A stretch of 64,000 nt of DNA from UBA10347 sp905182135 (lineage in GTDB: Bacteria; Actinomycetota; Acidimicrobiia; Acidimicrobiales; UBA10347). Shown piece after piece: positions 17,038 through 26,172 of this stretch (position 1 is the stretch's first letter; each line of letters opens with the position of its first letter). Location: contig CAWUSE010000011.1 in assembly GCA_963925805.1 (NCBI GenBank), positions 62,001-126,000 of the forward strand. Reading direction: 5' to 3'. The translations under genes and the position numbers were made by a program. The notes beneath the pieces are model-generated. The model saw only the letters and a program-made list of their open reading frames with translations, made no database searches and was not told the DNA's origin.

Positions 17038-17535
17038 CTAAGCGTCGAGGACGGTTGTTTGCCCTTGGGCCAATGGTGGCTCTTTCGACCAAGGGAACTC
17101 GATCCACTTGTCGGTGCGCTTCCATACATAGTCGCACTTGACGATCGACTGCGGCTTTTCGTAGACGACTGCGGTTCGGACTTCTGCGACTTTACCTTCG
17201 CAGAACGACCGGACGTATTCGAGCGTGTGCCCGGTATCAGCGACATCGTCAGCGACCAGGATGCGAGCTGCATTGGTATCGACAAAATCAACGTAGGGCG
17301 GCAACATGACCGGCACGTCGAGGCGCTCGTTGACGCCGGTGTAGAACTCGACATTCATGACGTAAAGATTCTTCACGCCCAGCGCATAACCCAAGGAACC
17401 GGCCACAAACAAGCCACCACGAGCGATCGCCAGGATCATGTCGGGTTGGTAGCCATCATCGGCGACCAGTTGGGCCAACTCACGCACGGCAGTGCCGTAC
17501 TTGGCAAACGTCAGGTCTTCACGCTCTTCGCTCAT
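17038..17535 (-). CDS. Purine-type phosphoribosyltransferase
   Basis: 165 residues, type I phosphoribosyltransferase fold. The PRPP-binding loop is ILVADDVADTGHTL (92-105), preceded by ILAIARGGLFVAG and followed by AVVYEKP and a WIEFPW hood segment. This is the layout of hypoxanthine, guanine and xanthine phosphoribosyltransferases, which salvage bases to nucleotides. The exact base is not certain. The start at 17535 has TAGCGT 8 nt upstream, and 26 bp separate it from the divergent hydroxylase gene, so the two promoters overlap. Confidence 0.8.
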   Translation of the reverse strand: MSEEREDLTFAKYGTAVRELAQLVADDGYQPDMILAIARGGLFVAGSLGYALGVKNLYVMNVEFYTGVNERLDVPVMLPPYVDFVDTNAARILVADDVADTGHTLEYVRSFCEGKVAEVRTAVVYEKPQSIVKCDYVWKRTDKWIEFPWSKEPPLAQGQTTVLDA

Positions 17536-17561
17536 TAAACCAGACGCTATCGGTTCCGGTC

Positions 17562-18590
17562 ATGACCGCTGACATCAACCGCACGGTTCATGGCTGGTTC
17601 GGCCTCGCAGCAATCGCTTCGGCTGCGATAACATCGTTCTCACCGAACAGAGGAGTCTCTGTGCCGCTCCGTGGGAATGTTTTCCGCACATCCTTCTTCT
17701 ACGGCTTCCAGCCGCTATTCACGGTCGCAGTCCTTCTCGCATGGTGGGCGCTCCCAACGCGTTCTGATGCGCCGTTAGAGACTGCTGCCATCCTGCTTTT
17801 AGTGGCAAACCTTGCGATATACGCTCTCGAACATGTCACTCCTGATCGAGCTGATTGGGTCACTGATGCAAGCGACCGCAAGACCGACGCATTCTGGGTC
17901 GCAGTTCGAGTTTTCATATTCGGTCCTGTGCTGCAGGTACTCATGGTGCTCTCGATAGAGCCGATCCTAAATAGCCTGAATTTTCCAACCCTGTGGCCTT
18001 CTTCATGGCCACTATTTGCGCGGATTGTGCTGGCTTTGGTGGTCGCCGAACTGGTGGCGTTTGCGGTGCATGTTGCGATGCACCGCGTACCTATCCTGTG
18101 GCGTTATCACGCTACCCATCACGCCCAAACCAAGCTGACGTCGGCTCGTTGGGCGAGTTCTCACCCAATCGAGATTGCGACCGTGCAATTGCCGATCTTC
18201 CTCTTGGTCACCGTGCTCGGTCCGGAGTTGGTCGATATCGCCGGAGCGATCATCTTGGGTCGCGTCACTGTGATCATCGCCCACTCAAATCTACGACTGA
18301 GTTCGACTCCAATCGGCTGGCTGCTGACGACCCCTGACCTGCATCGCAGGCATCATATGCTTGGCGCAAAAAACCAAGCCAACTTTGGCGACGTACTTCT
18401 CGTCTTCGACCGGGTCTTTGGTTCGTTCTCCAGGCAAGAAGCACTGCGGGTCGGTATCGGATCTGGCCAGAAGATCGGGCTACGAGATCAGCTCCGGCTG
18501 CGCGGTATCGTTATGGGCTCCATCGACACCGAGATCAGCATCGACTTGAGCGATACAGTCACGCCGCCGGTGGAGAACACCAATCGTTAG
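17562..18590 (+). CDS. Sterol desaturase/fatty acid hydroxylase family membrane protein
   Basis: 342 residues with several hydrophobic helices and the three-part histidine cluster of the family: HVAMH, HATHH and HRRHH, followed by NFGDVLLVFDRVFGSF, a typical C-terminal signature. The histidines bind a di-iron centre that uses O2 to hydroxylate or desaturate lipid chains, sterols or carotenoids at the membrane. The N-terminal 40 residues are poorly conserved in appearance. The substrate cannot be inferred from neighbours. Its stop abuts the purH stop (convergent). Confidence 0.85.
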   Translation: MTADINRTVHGWFGLAAIASAAITSFSPNRGVSVPLRGNVFRTSFFYGFQPLFTVAVLLAWWALPTRSDAPLETAAILLLVANLAIYALEHVTPDRADWVTDASDRKTDAFWVAVRVFIFGPVLQVLMVLSIEPILNSLNFPTLWPSSWPLFARIVLALVVAELVAFAVHVAMHRVPILWRYHATHHAQTKLTSARWASSHPIEIATVQLPIFLLVTVLGPELVDIAGAIILGRVTVIIAHSNLRLSSTPIGWLLTTPDLHRRHHMLGAKNQANFGDVLLVFDRVFGSFSRQEALRVGIGSGQKIGLRDQLRLRGIVMGSIDTEISIDLSDTVTPPVENTNR

Positions 18591-20108
18591 TTAGTGGCGG
18601 AAGTGACGCCGTCCTGTGAACACCATGGCCATGCCCTGTTCGTTAGCCGCTGCGATCACTTCGTCGTCGCGAATCGAGCCGCCTGGTTGAACCACTGCAG
18701 TCGCCCCGGCAGACCCTGCCGCGTCTAGGCCGTCGCGGAATGGGAAGAACGCATCGCTAGCGCAGGCACCACCGACAGCCCGACCTGCAGCCTTCTCGGC
18801 TGCGATCTCGCCTGCGTCACGTCGATTCTGTTGCCCAGCACCAATACCGACTGCTTGTCCGTCCTTGACCAACACAATCGTGTTGCTCGTAACTCGAGCA
18901 GCTACACGCCATGCAAAAACAAGGTCTACCATTTCTTGTTCGGTTGGCTCACGTTCGGTCACGGTTTGCCATTCGCTCACGTCGGGCTGCAAAAAGTCGC
19001 CGTTTTGGACAAGCATTCCGCCAGCGACCGACCGCATCTGTAGTCGCAGCGGTGCCCATGGGCTATCGCCGACCTCTACTAGCCGCAAATTCTTCTTGGC
19101 CGAGAGGATTTCGAGCGCCTCAGCGTCGAAGCTGGGCGCAACCACAACCTCGGTAAATACTGGTGCAAGCTCGTTAGCCATTGCCGCGTTGACGGCGCGG
19201 TTCGTCGCAACAACGCCGCCAAAAGCCGAAACCGTATCGCCAGCATGTGCTCGGGCGTAGGCCTCCTGGATCGTTGACCCAAGGGCGGCCCCACACGGGT
19301 TCGCATGTTTCATCACGACCGCCGCTGGCCCATCGGCCGCCAAACTATTGACGAGATCCCAGGCTGCCTCGGTGTCATACACATTCAAATAAGACATCTC
19401 TTTGCCTTGGTGGATAGTTGCGCTGTCCCACCAGCCGCTGCCATGTGTGAAGCGATAACGAGCGCCTGTCTGGTGAGGATTCTCGCCATAGCGGAGATCG
19501 TGTACCCGGTCGAGGCTGAGATGTAGGGACATCGGCAGTGAATCATCATCGGTGTCAGGGTCCGTGGCATCGAACCACGACACGATCGCAGCGTCGTACG
19601 CGGCGGTGTGTGCAAAGGCCTTGCGGGCAAGCGCACGTCGGTGCAATGGCGTCAGGCCTTCATCTGATCGAAGGGCTTCGAGCACCTGGTCGTAGTCAGC
19701 GGGATTCACCACGATGGCCACTGCATCGTGATTCTTCGCTGCGGCCCGCACCATTGTTGGTCCACCGATGTCAATATTCTCGATGCCAGGGGCAGAAACG
19801 AAGGGGTACAGGTTCGACACCACAAGATCGATTGGTGCTATCTCGCGATCAAGAAGCTGCTGCATATGGTCGGGCTCGCTGCGATTCGCGAGTATTCCGC
19901 CATGAATTACCGGATGGAGTGTCTTCACTCTTCCGTCGAGCATCTCATCAGCGCCCGTCACCTCGCTTACGGAACGGGCAGCAAGCCCCGCCGCAATCAG
20001 CGCAGCGTAGGTACCTCCGCTGCTAACGAGCTCAAAACCAAGCTCGTCCAAACCTTGCGCAAAGGCCACTAGGCCCGACTTGTCGCTTACGGAAAGCAGT
20101 GCACGCAC
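18591..20108 (-). CDS. purH: Bifunctional AICAR formyltransferase/IMP cyclohydrolase
   Basis: 505 residues covering both halves. The N-terminal MGS-like IMP cyclohydrolase domain has SDKSGL, SSGGTYA and MLDGRVKTLHP. The C-terminal AICAR transformylase domain has LRYGENPHQ (205-213), the catalytic Lys-His pair K267-H268 in MKHANPCG, SAFGG and the terminal VVQPGGSIRDDEVI. It performs the last two steps of purine synthesis to IMP. The GTG start is preceded by AAGGA. The upstream gene on this strand is an unrelated small membrane protein 98 bp away; purN is not adjacent. Confidence 0.97.
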   Translation of the reverse strand: MRALLSVSDKSGLVAFAQGLDELGFELVSSGGTYAALIAAGLAARSVSEVTGADEMLDGRVKTLHPVIHGGILANRSEPDHMQQLLDREIAPIDLVVSNLYPFVSAPGIENIDIGGPTMVRAAAKNHDAVAIVVNPADYDQVLEALRSDEGLTPLHRRALARKAFAHTAAYDAAIVSWFDATDPDTDDDSLPMSLHLSLDRVHDLRYGENPHQTGARYRFTHGSGWWDSATIHQGKEMSYLNVYDTEAAWDLVNSLAADGPAAVVMKHANPCGAALGSTIQEAYARAHAGDTVSAFGGVVATNRAVNAAMANELAPVFTEVVVAPSFDAEALEILSAKKNLRLVEVGDSPWAPLRLQMRSVAGGMLVQNGDFLQPDVSEWQTVTEREPTEQEMVDLVFAWRVAARVTSNTIVLVKDGQAVGIGAGQQNRRDAGEIAAEKAAGRAVGGACASDAFFPFRDGLDAAGSAGATAVVQPGGSIRDDEVIAAANEQGMAMVFTGRRHFRH

Positions 20109-20206
20109 AGTGGTCCTTGGGGGGTCGTCGACGGCGTCGTGATGAACCTAGCGCCAACTACTGAGTCGAGGCATGGTTCCCAAATCGCTTTCGCCTAGCA
20201 AGAGCA

Positions 20207-20824
20207 TTAGTTCTTGAGTGTCGCACTCTTCACAGAAACAACATCACCCGTAAGATCGATCAACATCTCATGAGTGGGAGCGCTATCGCGCAGGTCAATG
20301 ATCTGATCGTCGCCGACCTTGGCATGGGATGAGCAGGCGGCTGCATCGGTGGGCCGTCGGAGATCGATCACGGTTTCACAAGCTTCTCGGCGCAGATTGC
20401 GGCTCTTGGTGAAAACGCCAGCGGTGGCAGCTACGAAAAGTACCGACACGCAGGTCACAAGACCGAATCGCATGCCGCTCGGCATCTCGCCCGCCGCAAA
20501 CCAGAGGTAGGCATACGGCGCAAAGAACATGACGATGGTCGCTGTGAGCGGAATAGGCAGCCGAGACCAATCACCTTGGCCGGCTCGCCTGCAAACGACA
20601 GCCACGGCCTTGCCGTATGGCCAAGCCGTACCGACATCGATTAACCCGAAGATCCATGCGTTTGCCCCATGCTCAGAGAACATGCCCGAGGCAATGAAGA
20701 AACGAACTAGCGAGTACCCAACGACCGACCAAATCCACGTCTGCTCAACCAAGCGTCCATAGTTACGTTTAGCCAAGCGAGCGACGCCAGCCGGAGCGAC
20801 AGAAGGGATAGCTACAGAGGCCAT
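20207..20824 (-). CDS. Small multi-pass membrane protein with IDL-repeat tail
   Basis: 205 residues, not recognised. About four hydrophobic segments lie between residues 30 and 140 (including WSVVGYSLVRFFIASGMF and ATIVMFFAPYAYLWFAAG). The roughly 65-residue C-terminal tail is hydrophilic and contains three similar short motifs: VIDLRRPT, IIDLRDSA and LIDLTGDV. Such repeated linear motifs suggest a docking tail, but this is inference. TAACCT lies 8 nt before the ATG at 20824. It is on the purH strand with a 98-bp gap, so co-transcription is possible. Confidence 0.6.
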   Translation of the reverse strand: MASVAIPSVAPAGVARLAKRNYGRLVEQTWIWSVVGYSLVRFFIASGMFSEHGANAWIFGLIDVGTAWPYGKAVAVVCRRAGQGDWSRLPIPLTATIVMFFAPYAYLWFAAGEMPSGMRFGLVTCVSVLFVAATAGVFTKSRNLRREACETVIDLRRPTDAAACSSHAKVGDDQIIDLRDSAPTHEMLIDLTGDVVSVKSATLKN

Positions 20825-21290
20825 ATCTATTCAGGTTACACAGGCTTTAGGCGGCCGTAAAGACCTGGAAAGCCTGAAAATCAACACCATTAGCGGCAAC
20901 ACGGCAATTTAATGACCTCCCCTCTAAGGAAATCATTCACTTTTCCGTCTGCTTCCGCCCCAAAATGTGTTACTTCCAACGCATCTGACGTTGGGAACTG
21001 GCGGTTTCCCAAACGGCATGATCGCTGCAAACGACTCGAACAACGAAGCCGCTAGGCCAATTCGCGCTAGGCAATTTTGCATTTCACGTTACGGCGCACA
21101 ACGCCAGCGATCCGGTGCGAGCCGCCGCCCCCTTCGAAGCGAACGGCTTGCATCAGACCAATAAACGAGTTCGGCGAACCGACCACCGCTCCATCCTCAA
21201 CCCAGTCGGAGTGACAGAGCCGCGTGTAGAGCACAGGCACTACTCCGTGCCGCGTACCAACACCGAGAGCGCAGCAACGCAAGCCCGGAG
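20825..21290. other. 466-bp gene-free stretch
   Basis: Lies between the sucD stop and the start of the small membrane protein gene on the same strand. The end next to 20824 should hold that gene's promoter (TGTAACCTGAAT). I see no convincing terminator for sucD, RNA gene or coding frame with recognisable content. Confidence 0.4.
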
Positions 21291-22175
21291 TTAAAGCCCG
21301 GCGACGATTTCTGCCATGAGCTCGCCGGCCTCGGTTGGATTGAGACCGACCTTTACTCCTGCATCTCGCAGCGCTTCCATCTTGGCGTCGGCGGTGCCTT
21401 TGCCGCCGGAGACGATGGCGCCTGCGTGGCCCATTTTTTTTCCAGGAGGGGCCGTCACGCCAGCGACATAGCTGGACACTGGCTTCGTCACGTGATTCTT
21501 GATGTACTCGGCGGCTTCTTCTTCGGCGGAGCCGCCGATTTCGCCGATCATCATGATCGCCTTGGTCTCCGGGTCAGCTTCGAAGGCCGCAAGGCAGTCG
21601 ATGAAGCTGGTTCCGGGAACAGGGTCGCCGCCGATACCAACGCATGTGGTGACGCCGATATCTTTCTGCTGAAGTTCGTACAGCGCCTGATAGGTCAGTG
21701 TTCCTGAGCGGCTCACGATGCCAACAGGACCCCCGGGCTTGGCGATGTGACCAGCGGTAATACCGATGTTGCACTTACCGGGGCTGATGATGCCGGGGCA
21801 GTTAGGACCCAACAGTTGCACGTCTGGGTGGTCACGTTTGAGCTTGTTGAAGAACCAAGCCTCGTCATGCGCTGGCACACCTTCGGTGATAGCCACGATG
21901 AACTTAATGCCACCTTCGGCAGCTTCCATCACGGCATCTTTTACGCCCGGTGCAGGGATGAAGATGCAACTAGCGGTAGCGCCAGTTGCTTCGACAGCCT
22001 CAGCGACCGACGCGTAGACCGGCACGCCATTTACGTCAGTGCCCGCCTTCTTTGGATGTGTACCGGCAACGACCTGCGTGCCGTATTCGGCATTGAGGCC
22101 GCCGTAGTAGCTGCCCTGACGCCCGGTCAAGCCTTGGTAGATGACCTTGGTGTTCTCGTCTACAAAAATTGCCAT
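21291..22175 (-). CDS. sucD: Succinyl-CoA ligase alpha subunit
   Basis: 294 residues, full length. The Rossmann CoA-binding domain has YQGLTGRQGSYY and GTHPKKAG. VGIVSRSGTLTYQ and GIGGDPVPGTSF are standard, and the phosphohistidine is H250 in KKMGHAGAIVSGGKG. With SucC it interconverts succinyl-CoA and succinate with ADP or GDP phosphorylation in the TCA cycle. It follows sucC by 13 nt on the same strand, with AAAGGGAT upstream of the ATG. Confidence 0.97.
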   Translation of the reverse strand: MAIFVDENTKVIYQGLTGRQGSYYGGLNAEYGTQVVAGTHPKKAGTDVNGVPVYASVAEAVEATGATASCIFIPAPGVKDAVMEAAEGGIKFIVAITEGVPAHDEAWFFNKLKRDHPDVQLLGPNCPGIISPGKCNIGITAGHIAKPGGPVGIVSRSGTLTYQALYELQQKDIGVTTCVGIGGDPVPGTSFIDCLAAFEADPETKAIMMIGEIGGSAEEEAAEYIKNHVTKPVSSYVAGVTAPPGKKMGHAGAIVSGGKGTADAKMEALRDAGVKVGLNPTEAGELMAEIVAGL

Positions 22176-22188
22176 TGTTCGATCCCTT

Positions 22189-23331
22189 TCAGCCTGCTGC
22201 GAGTTCGCTGGCCTTGCGGGCCGCGTCGAGCATCGTCGTTTCCATCATCAACATGTCGTTCAGCTCGGGTGCCAGAATGGCCCGGCCTTCATCGGCATTG
22301 GTGCCGTCTAAGCGGATCACGATCGGTGAATCGATCTTGACGCGCTTCATTGCTTCGAGGATCCCGTTGGCAACTTCTTCGCCTCGGGTGATGCCACCGA
22401 AGATGTTGATGAAGATCGACTTGACATTCTTGTCGTCGTTTATGACCTGGAGTGCGCTAGACATCACGTCAGCGTTTGCGCCACCACCGATGTCTAGGAA
22501 GTTAGCGGGCTTGCCGCCAACCTGGTTGATCACATCAAGTGTGCTCATGGCCAGACCAGCGCCGTTAGCGATAACACCGACTGTGCCGTCGAGCCCGACG
22601 TATTGCAGGCCCTTGGCGTGCGCTGCTTCTTCGCGCTCGTCGCGGGTTTGAGTCTCGTCAAACTGGGCGTAGTCAGCGTGACGGAACTCAGCGTTTACAT
22701 CGAGCGTGACCTTGGAATCGAGAACGTGGACCTTGCCCTCGGGCGTCAGGATCAACGGGTTGATCTCGACCAGGTCCGCATCACCTTCGGTGTAGCTGGC
22801 GTAAAGCTGCTTGGCGATAGCGATTGCGCCGTCGCGTGCGTCGGGGTTCAGGTTCGCACCGTCGACCCACTGCGCTGCAACCTCGTCGGTCAAGCCGTCG
22901 ACTGGGTCGACCCAAATCTTGCTGATCTTCTCCGGAGTCGACGCTGCGACTTCTTCGATATCCATGCCGCCTTCGGCGCTGAGCATGCCCAGGTGCTTCT
23001 TCGCCGCACGATCGAGCGTGAAGCTCATGTAATACTCCTCGGCGATATCCGAGGCCGCTTCGATCCATAGTCGTTCGACGATGTGGCCTTTGATGTCTAG
23101 ACCCAAGATATTGGTTGCGTGCTCGCGCACTGCATCCATGTCGGGGGCGAACTTGATGCCGCCCAACTTGCCCCGGCCGCCGGTCAGCACCTGTGACTTG
23201 ACCATCACTGGGGTGCCTAGGCGCTCGGCGGCTGCCAGCGCTTCATCGACGGAAAAGACAACTTCGCCAGCCGAAATTGGCATGCCGTATTGGGCGAAGA
23301 ATTGTTTGCCCTGATACTCGAACAGATCCAC
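22189..23331 (-). CDS. sucC: Succinyl-CoA ligase beta subunit
   Basis: 380 residues with an ATP-grasp fold starting DLFEYQGKQFFAQYGMP. PVMVKSQVLTGGRGKLGG (nucleotide binding), LVEINPLILT (metal ligands) and NIFGGITRGEEVANGI are diagnostic. The GTG at 23331 is chosen because AGGAG lies 5 nt upstream and because the family begins at this point. The frame continues 78 codons further but would cross the start of the divergent gene at 23536. It forms the sucCD operon with the alpha subunit. Confidence 0.96.
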   Translation of the reverse strand: MDLFEYQGKQFFAQYGMPISAGEVVFSVDEALAAAERLGTPVMVKSQVLTGGRGKLGGIKFAPDMDAVREHATNILGLDIKGHIVERLWIEAASDIAEEYYMSFTLDRAAKKHLGMLSAEGGMDIEEVAASTPEKISKIWVDPVDGLTDEVAAQWVDGANLNPDARDGAIAIAKQLYASYTEGDADLVEINPLILTPEGKVHVLDSKVTLDVNAEFRHADYAQFDETQTRDEREEAAHAKGLQYVGLDGTVGVIANGAGLAMSTLDVINQVGGKPANFLDIGGGANADVMSSALQVINDDKNVKSIFINIFGGITRGEEVANGILEAMKRVKIDSPIVIRLDGTNADEGRAILAPELNDMLMMETTMLDAARKASELAAG

Positions 23332-23523
23332 CACAGCTCCTTTGGCAAGGGGTTGGAGAAAACGACGTCGCCGGGTGGTTAGATGGCGAGGCGCCCGAGT
23401 GATCCTAGTTTCACCGCGTGGCAGCTCAAGCAATGAGCAGGTGAACTTTTCTTTTGTAGTCCCGCAGTTGGTTGGATGAACCCCACTGTGGCGGCCGAAG
23501 GACTCGACTGCGATAGGGCCAGA

Positions 23524-23535
23524 TAACTTGTAACT
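23524..23535 (+). promoter_or_regulatory. Leaderless -10 box of the Rieske-like gene
   Basis: TAACTT (23524-23529), spacer GTAACT, then the GTG at 23536. The sucC transcript starts somewhere in the same 204-bp divergent region. Confidence 0.5.
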
Positions 23536-24030
23536 GTGCCAGTTGAACAACGAGACCCACGGCAAACGTTCAAGGCCGTCACCCTGGGAGTGGCCGCTGT
23601 GGGTGCAGCCGTGGGCTTCCTGCTACTTGTCCTGTGGTTCACCGATCGCGGAGCTGTCGAGATTGCACTGGGCGACGACACCTTCGAAGCCGGTCGCACC
23701 GACATCATCGCCGACGAAATCCGCCAGAACGGCCCCATCAGATACGCAGACCTCATCGGCGGTCGTCGAAACATTATTCTGCAGCACCTAGGCGACGACG
23801 ACCTGGTCGGCTGGTATGCCTTCGACCTGATCCGCCCCGGACAACCAAACGAGTGTCAGCTCGAATGGAATGTGGCCGGCCAGGTATTCCGCGATTCCTG
23901 TGACGATGCTGAAATCCCGCCCACTGGCTTTGGTCAACCGGACTATCCGGTCGAGATCGAAGAAGGTCGCATTTCCATCGACTTCCGGGCCGACGAGGCT
24001 GCCTCGACCGAAACCGACACCGGCGAGTAA
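23536..24030 (+). CDS. Membrane-anchored Rieske-like protein lacking cluster ligands
   Basis: 164 residues: an N-terminal helix (about 14-36, AVTLGVAAVGAAVGFLLLVL) and an extracytoplasmic domain. The order of elements follows a Rieske domain: IILQHLGDDDLVGWYAF, a box I-like site ending NECQLEW, a box II-like site FRDSCDDAEIPPTG, then PDYPVEIEEGRISIDF, which closely resembles the usual YPV.VEDG.I.VD ending. C107 and C122 sit where the Rieske disulfide cysteines would be, but the two Cys and two His that hold the 2Fe-2S cluster are absent. It may be a structural or regulatory relative. A weaker reading is simply an unknown secreted domain. Confidence 0.6.
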   Translation: MPVEQRDPRQTFKAVTLGVAAVGAAVGFLLLVLWFTDRGAVEIALGDDTFEAGRTDIIADEIRQNGPIRYADLIGGRRNIILQHLGDDDLVGWYAFDLIRPGQPNECQLEWNVAGQVFRDSCDDAEIPPTGFGQPDYPVEIEEGRISIDFRADEAASTETDTGE

Positions 24031-24548
24031 CGCCTGAGCCTGCCCCGCCCGCTAGTTCGTCCCATCACTTAAAAATTCAAACGTTGTCCGCCTGGTGGGC
24101 GAAAACACGTACGGCTTGGGCTTCTCATCGCTGTCGACACGGTGGGCTGTGGCCGGTTTATGTCGCCCTCGTTATCAAACCCAACAGCGCCCGACCCTTC
24201 CACGAACGAGATGGATTCACCCGAACCCTCTCTCACCAAAACGAATACTTCGCCAGTCCAGGCAAATACGAGGAGCACCGAGTCTGCCCAACCGTCGCCA
24301 TTGCCGACACCACGAGCTACCCGAATACGACCGCCATTCCACCGATGAACGAGCCGGGCACACGATCTCTGCCGAACTTGAACTCCGCTGCTCCCGTGCC
24401 GTTGCGAGTAACACCTGCCTGAATCCAAGAGTTAGTCCCTCAAACTTTTGCTGGTGACACCGATCCCCAGCCGACGCTCTCACAGGCGGAACGCCCCCAG
24501 CTAGCACCGCACACTGTTCACCTTCTGGGCTGGGTCTAGCATCAAGCG
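24031..24548. other. 518-bp stretch without a clear gene
   Basis: Several frames of 100-120 codons are open on both strands, none with convincing family content. The minus frame 24069-24428 contains NGDGWADSVLLVF and GFDNEGD, faintly like an FG-GAP/VCBS calcium-loop repeat, so it may be a gene remnant. The right end holds the promoter of the phosphorylase gene. Confidence 0.35.
24537..24548 (+). promoter_or_regulatory. Leaderless -10 box of udp
   Basis: TAGCAT (24537-24542), spacer CAAGCG, then the ATG at 24549; no Shine-Dalgarno. Confidence 0.55.
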
Positions 24549-25304
24549 ATGACAGAGGTGTTCCATCTTGATTTAACCCGTAAAATGTTGAAGGGCGCCA
24601 CGCTGGCGATCGTCCCGGGCGACCCGGCCCGAAGCGAGTTGATTGCCGAACATATGGATGACCCCGTCTTCCTCGCTAGCAAACGCGAGTACACGAGTTG
24701 GCTCGGTCACATCGAGGGCAGGCCCGTGGTGGTCTGCTCGACCGGTATTGGTGGCCCTTCTACATCCATTGCGGTTGAAGAGCTTGCCCAACTCGGCGTT
24801 CGCACTTTCCTTCGGGTTGGGACCACTGGAGCTATCCAGCCTGACATCGCCGTCGGTGATGTGATCGTCACCCAAGCATCGGTGCGACTCGACGGTGCGA
24901 GTACCCATTTCGCTCCCATCGAATATCCGGCGGCCTCGAACTTCGAATGCACGTCGGCGCTGGTCAACGCCGCTGAACAACTCGGTCTTGTGCACCACGT
25001 CGGCATCACCGCATCGTCCGACACCTTCTACTCTGGACAAGAGCGTTATGACACCGTCTCGGGTCGGGTACTTCCACGTTTTCGCGGCAGCGCCGAAGAA
25101 TGGCAATCGCTCGGCGTACTGAACTACGAGATGGAATCGTCGACCCTGTTGACTATGTGCGCAACCCAAGATTGGCGGGCCGGGTGTGTCACTGGCGTGC
25201 TGGTCAATCGCCACCAGCAGGAGACACCTGACGAAGCAACCATCGCTGCGGCTGAGGCCAACGCCGTACAGGTCGTGTTGGCCGCGGCCAAAGCCCTGCT
25301 CTGA
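24549..25304 (+). CDS. udp: Uridine phosphorylase
   Basis: 251 residues, nucleoside phosphorylase family NP-I. The opening MTEVFHLDLTRKMLKGATLAIVPGDPARS has the phosphate-binding GDPAR. VCSTGIGGPSTSIAVEEL, FLRVGTTGAIQPDIAVGDVIV and NYEMESSTLL (Glu and Met that bind ribose) are characteristic, closest to Udp. It cleaves uridine to uracil and ribose-1-phosphate. With the uridine kinase-like gene at 5438 it suggests pyrimidine salvage from the environment. Confidence 0.94.
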   Translation: MTEVFHLDLTRKMLKGATLAIVPGDPARSELIAEHMDDPVFLASKREYTSWLGHIEGRPVVVCSTGIGGPSTSIAVEELAQLGVRTFLRVGTTGAIQPDIAVGDVIVTQASVRLDGASTHFAPIEYPAASNFECTSALVNAAEQLGLVHHVGITASSDTFYSGQERYDTVSGRVLPRFRGSAEEWQSLGVLNYEMESSTLLTMCATQDWRAGCVTGVLVNRHQQETPDEATIAAAEANAVQVVLAAAKALL

Positions 25305-25356
25305 CTGACGGGGCCAGGCTGTAGATGCGGTCTGGGGACGAGCCGTACTAGGGGCC

Positions 25357-25368
25357 TAACGTGGGGCC
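25357..25368 (+). promoter_or_regulatory. Leaderless -10 box of the enoyl-CoA hydratase gene
   Basis: TAACGT (25357-25362), spacer GGGGCC, then the ATG at 25369. Confidence 0.55.
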
Positions 25369-26172
25369 ATGGCTGAAGACCTATGTACCTACAATGTCAG
25401 CGATGGCATCGCCACTCTGACATTCAATCGACCCGATTCTATGAATGGCATGACCGGCAACATGGAGGTCGCGTACTTCCAGCGACTGCTGCAAGCCGAA
25501 GCCGACGACGACGTGCGCGTCATCGTGCTCACCGGCGCAGGACGTGCCTTTTGCCCCGGTGCTGATCTAGCTCACCGCGCTGGACCAGGCGATCATTCCC
25601 TACCAAACGCCGAGTTTGCTCGCACCACACCACTCGATATCGGCAAGCCGATGATCGCCGCCATCAACGGTGCATGCGCTGGCGTCGGGTTGGCCTATGC
25701 GCTGCAATGCGATCTGCGATTCGCCACCAAGAAGGCCAAGTTCACAACAGCGTTCTCTCGTCGTGGACTGATTAGCGAATACGGCATGGCCTGGTTACTG
25801 GATTCGATCGCCGGCCGCCAGGTAGCGATGGATTTGCTGCTCTCGGCTCGAGTCGTCCAAGGCGACGAGGCCGCCGAACTGGGCATCATCTCTGCAGCGT
25901 TCGAAACTGACGATCTAATGCCGCATGTCACCGGCTATGCCACCGACCTGGCAGCGAACGTATCGCCTGCATCTATGGCGACCATCAAATATCAAGTCAA
26001 CAACGAACCAGCGATGTCGAACCATGACGCTACCAACCATGCCGAAGGCCTAATGCGAGAATCACTCACAGGTTCCGACGTCGTGGAAGGTATTGCTAGC
26101 TTTCTAGAGAAGCGCCAAGTCACCTTCCCGCCACTGGGCGAAGGCACTACCTTTGATTGGATGAACTCATAG
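25369..26172 (+). CDS. Enoyl-CoA hydratase/isomerase family protein
   Basis: 267 residues of crotonase fold. TLTFNRPDSMNGM opens the domain; the oxyanion hole is formed around GAGRAFCPGADL and NGACAGVGLAYALQCDLRFA. SRRGLISEYGMAWLL carries a Glu where many hydratases and isomerases have a catalytic acid. The second catalytic Glu of classical hydratases is not evident, so isomerase or another crotonase activity is possible. The C-terminal helices (VVEGIASFLEKRQVTFPP) are standard. It overlaps the start of the next gene by 16 nt. Confidence 0.88.
   Translation: MAEDLCTYNVSDGIATLTFNRPDSMNGMTGNMEVAYFQRLLQAEADDDVRVIVLTGAGRAFCPGADLAHRAGPGDHSLPNAEFARTTPLDIGKPMIAAINGACAGVGLAYALQCDLRFATKKAKFTTAFSRRGLISEYGMAWLLDSIAGRQVAMDLLLSARVVQGDEAAELGIISAAFETDDLMPHVTGYATDLAANVSPASMATIKYQVNNEPAMSNHDATNHAEGLMRESLTGSDVVEGIASFLEKRQVTFPPLGEGTTFDWMNS

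Noticed and set aside
24069..24428. 119-codon minus-strand frame with NGDGWAD
   Set aside because: The resemblance to FG-GAP/VCBS repeats is a single short motif; no start signal, and competing frames are equally long.
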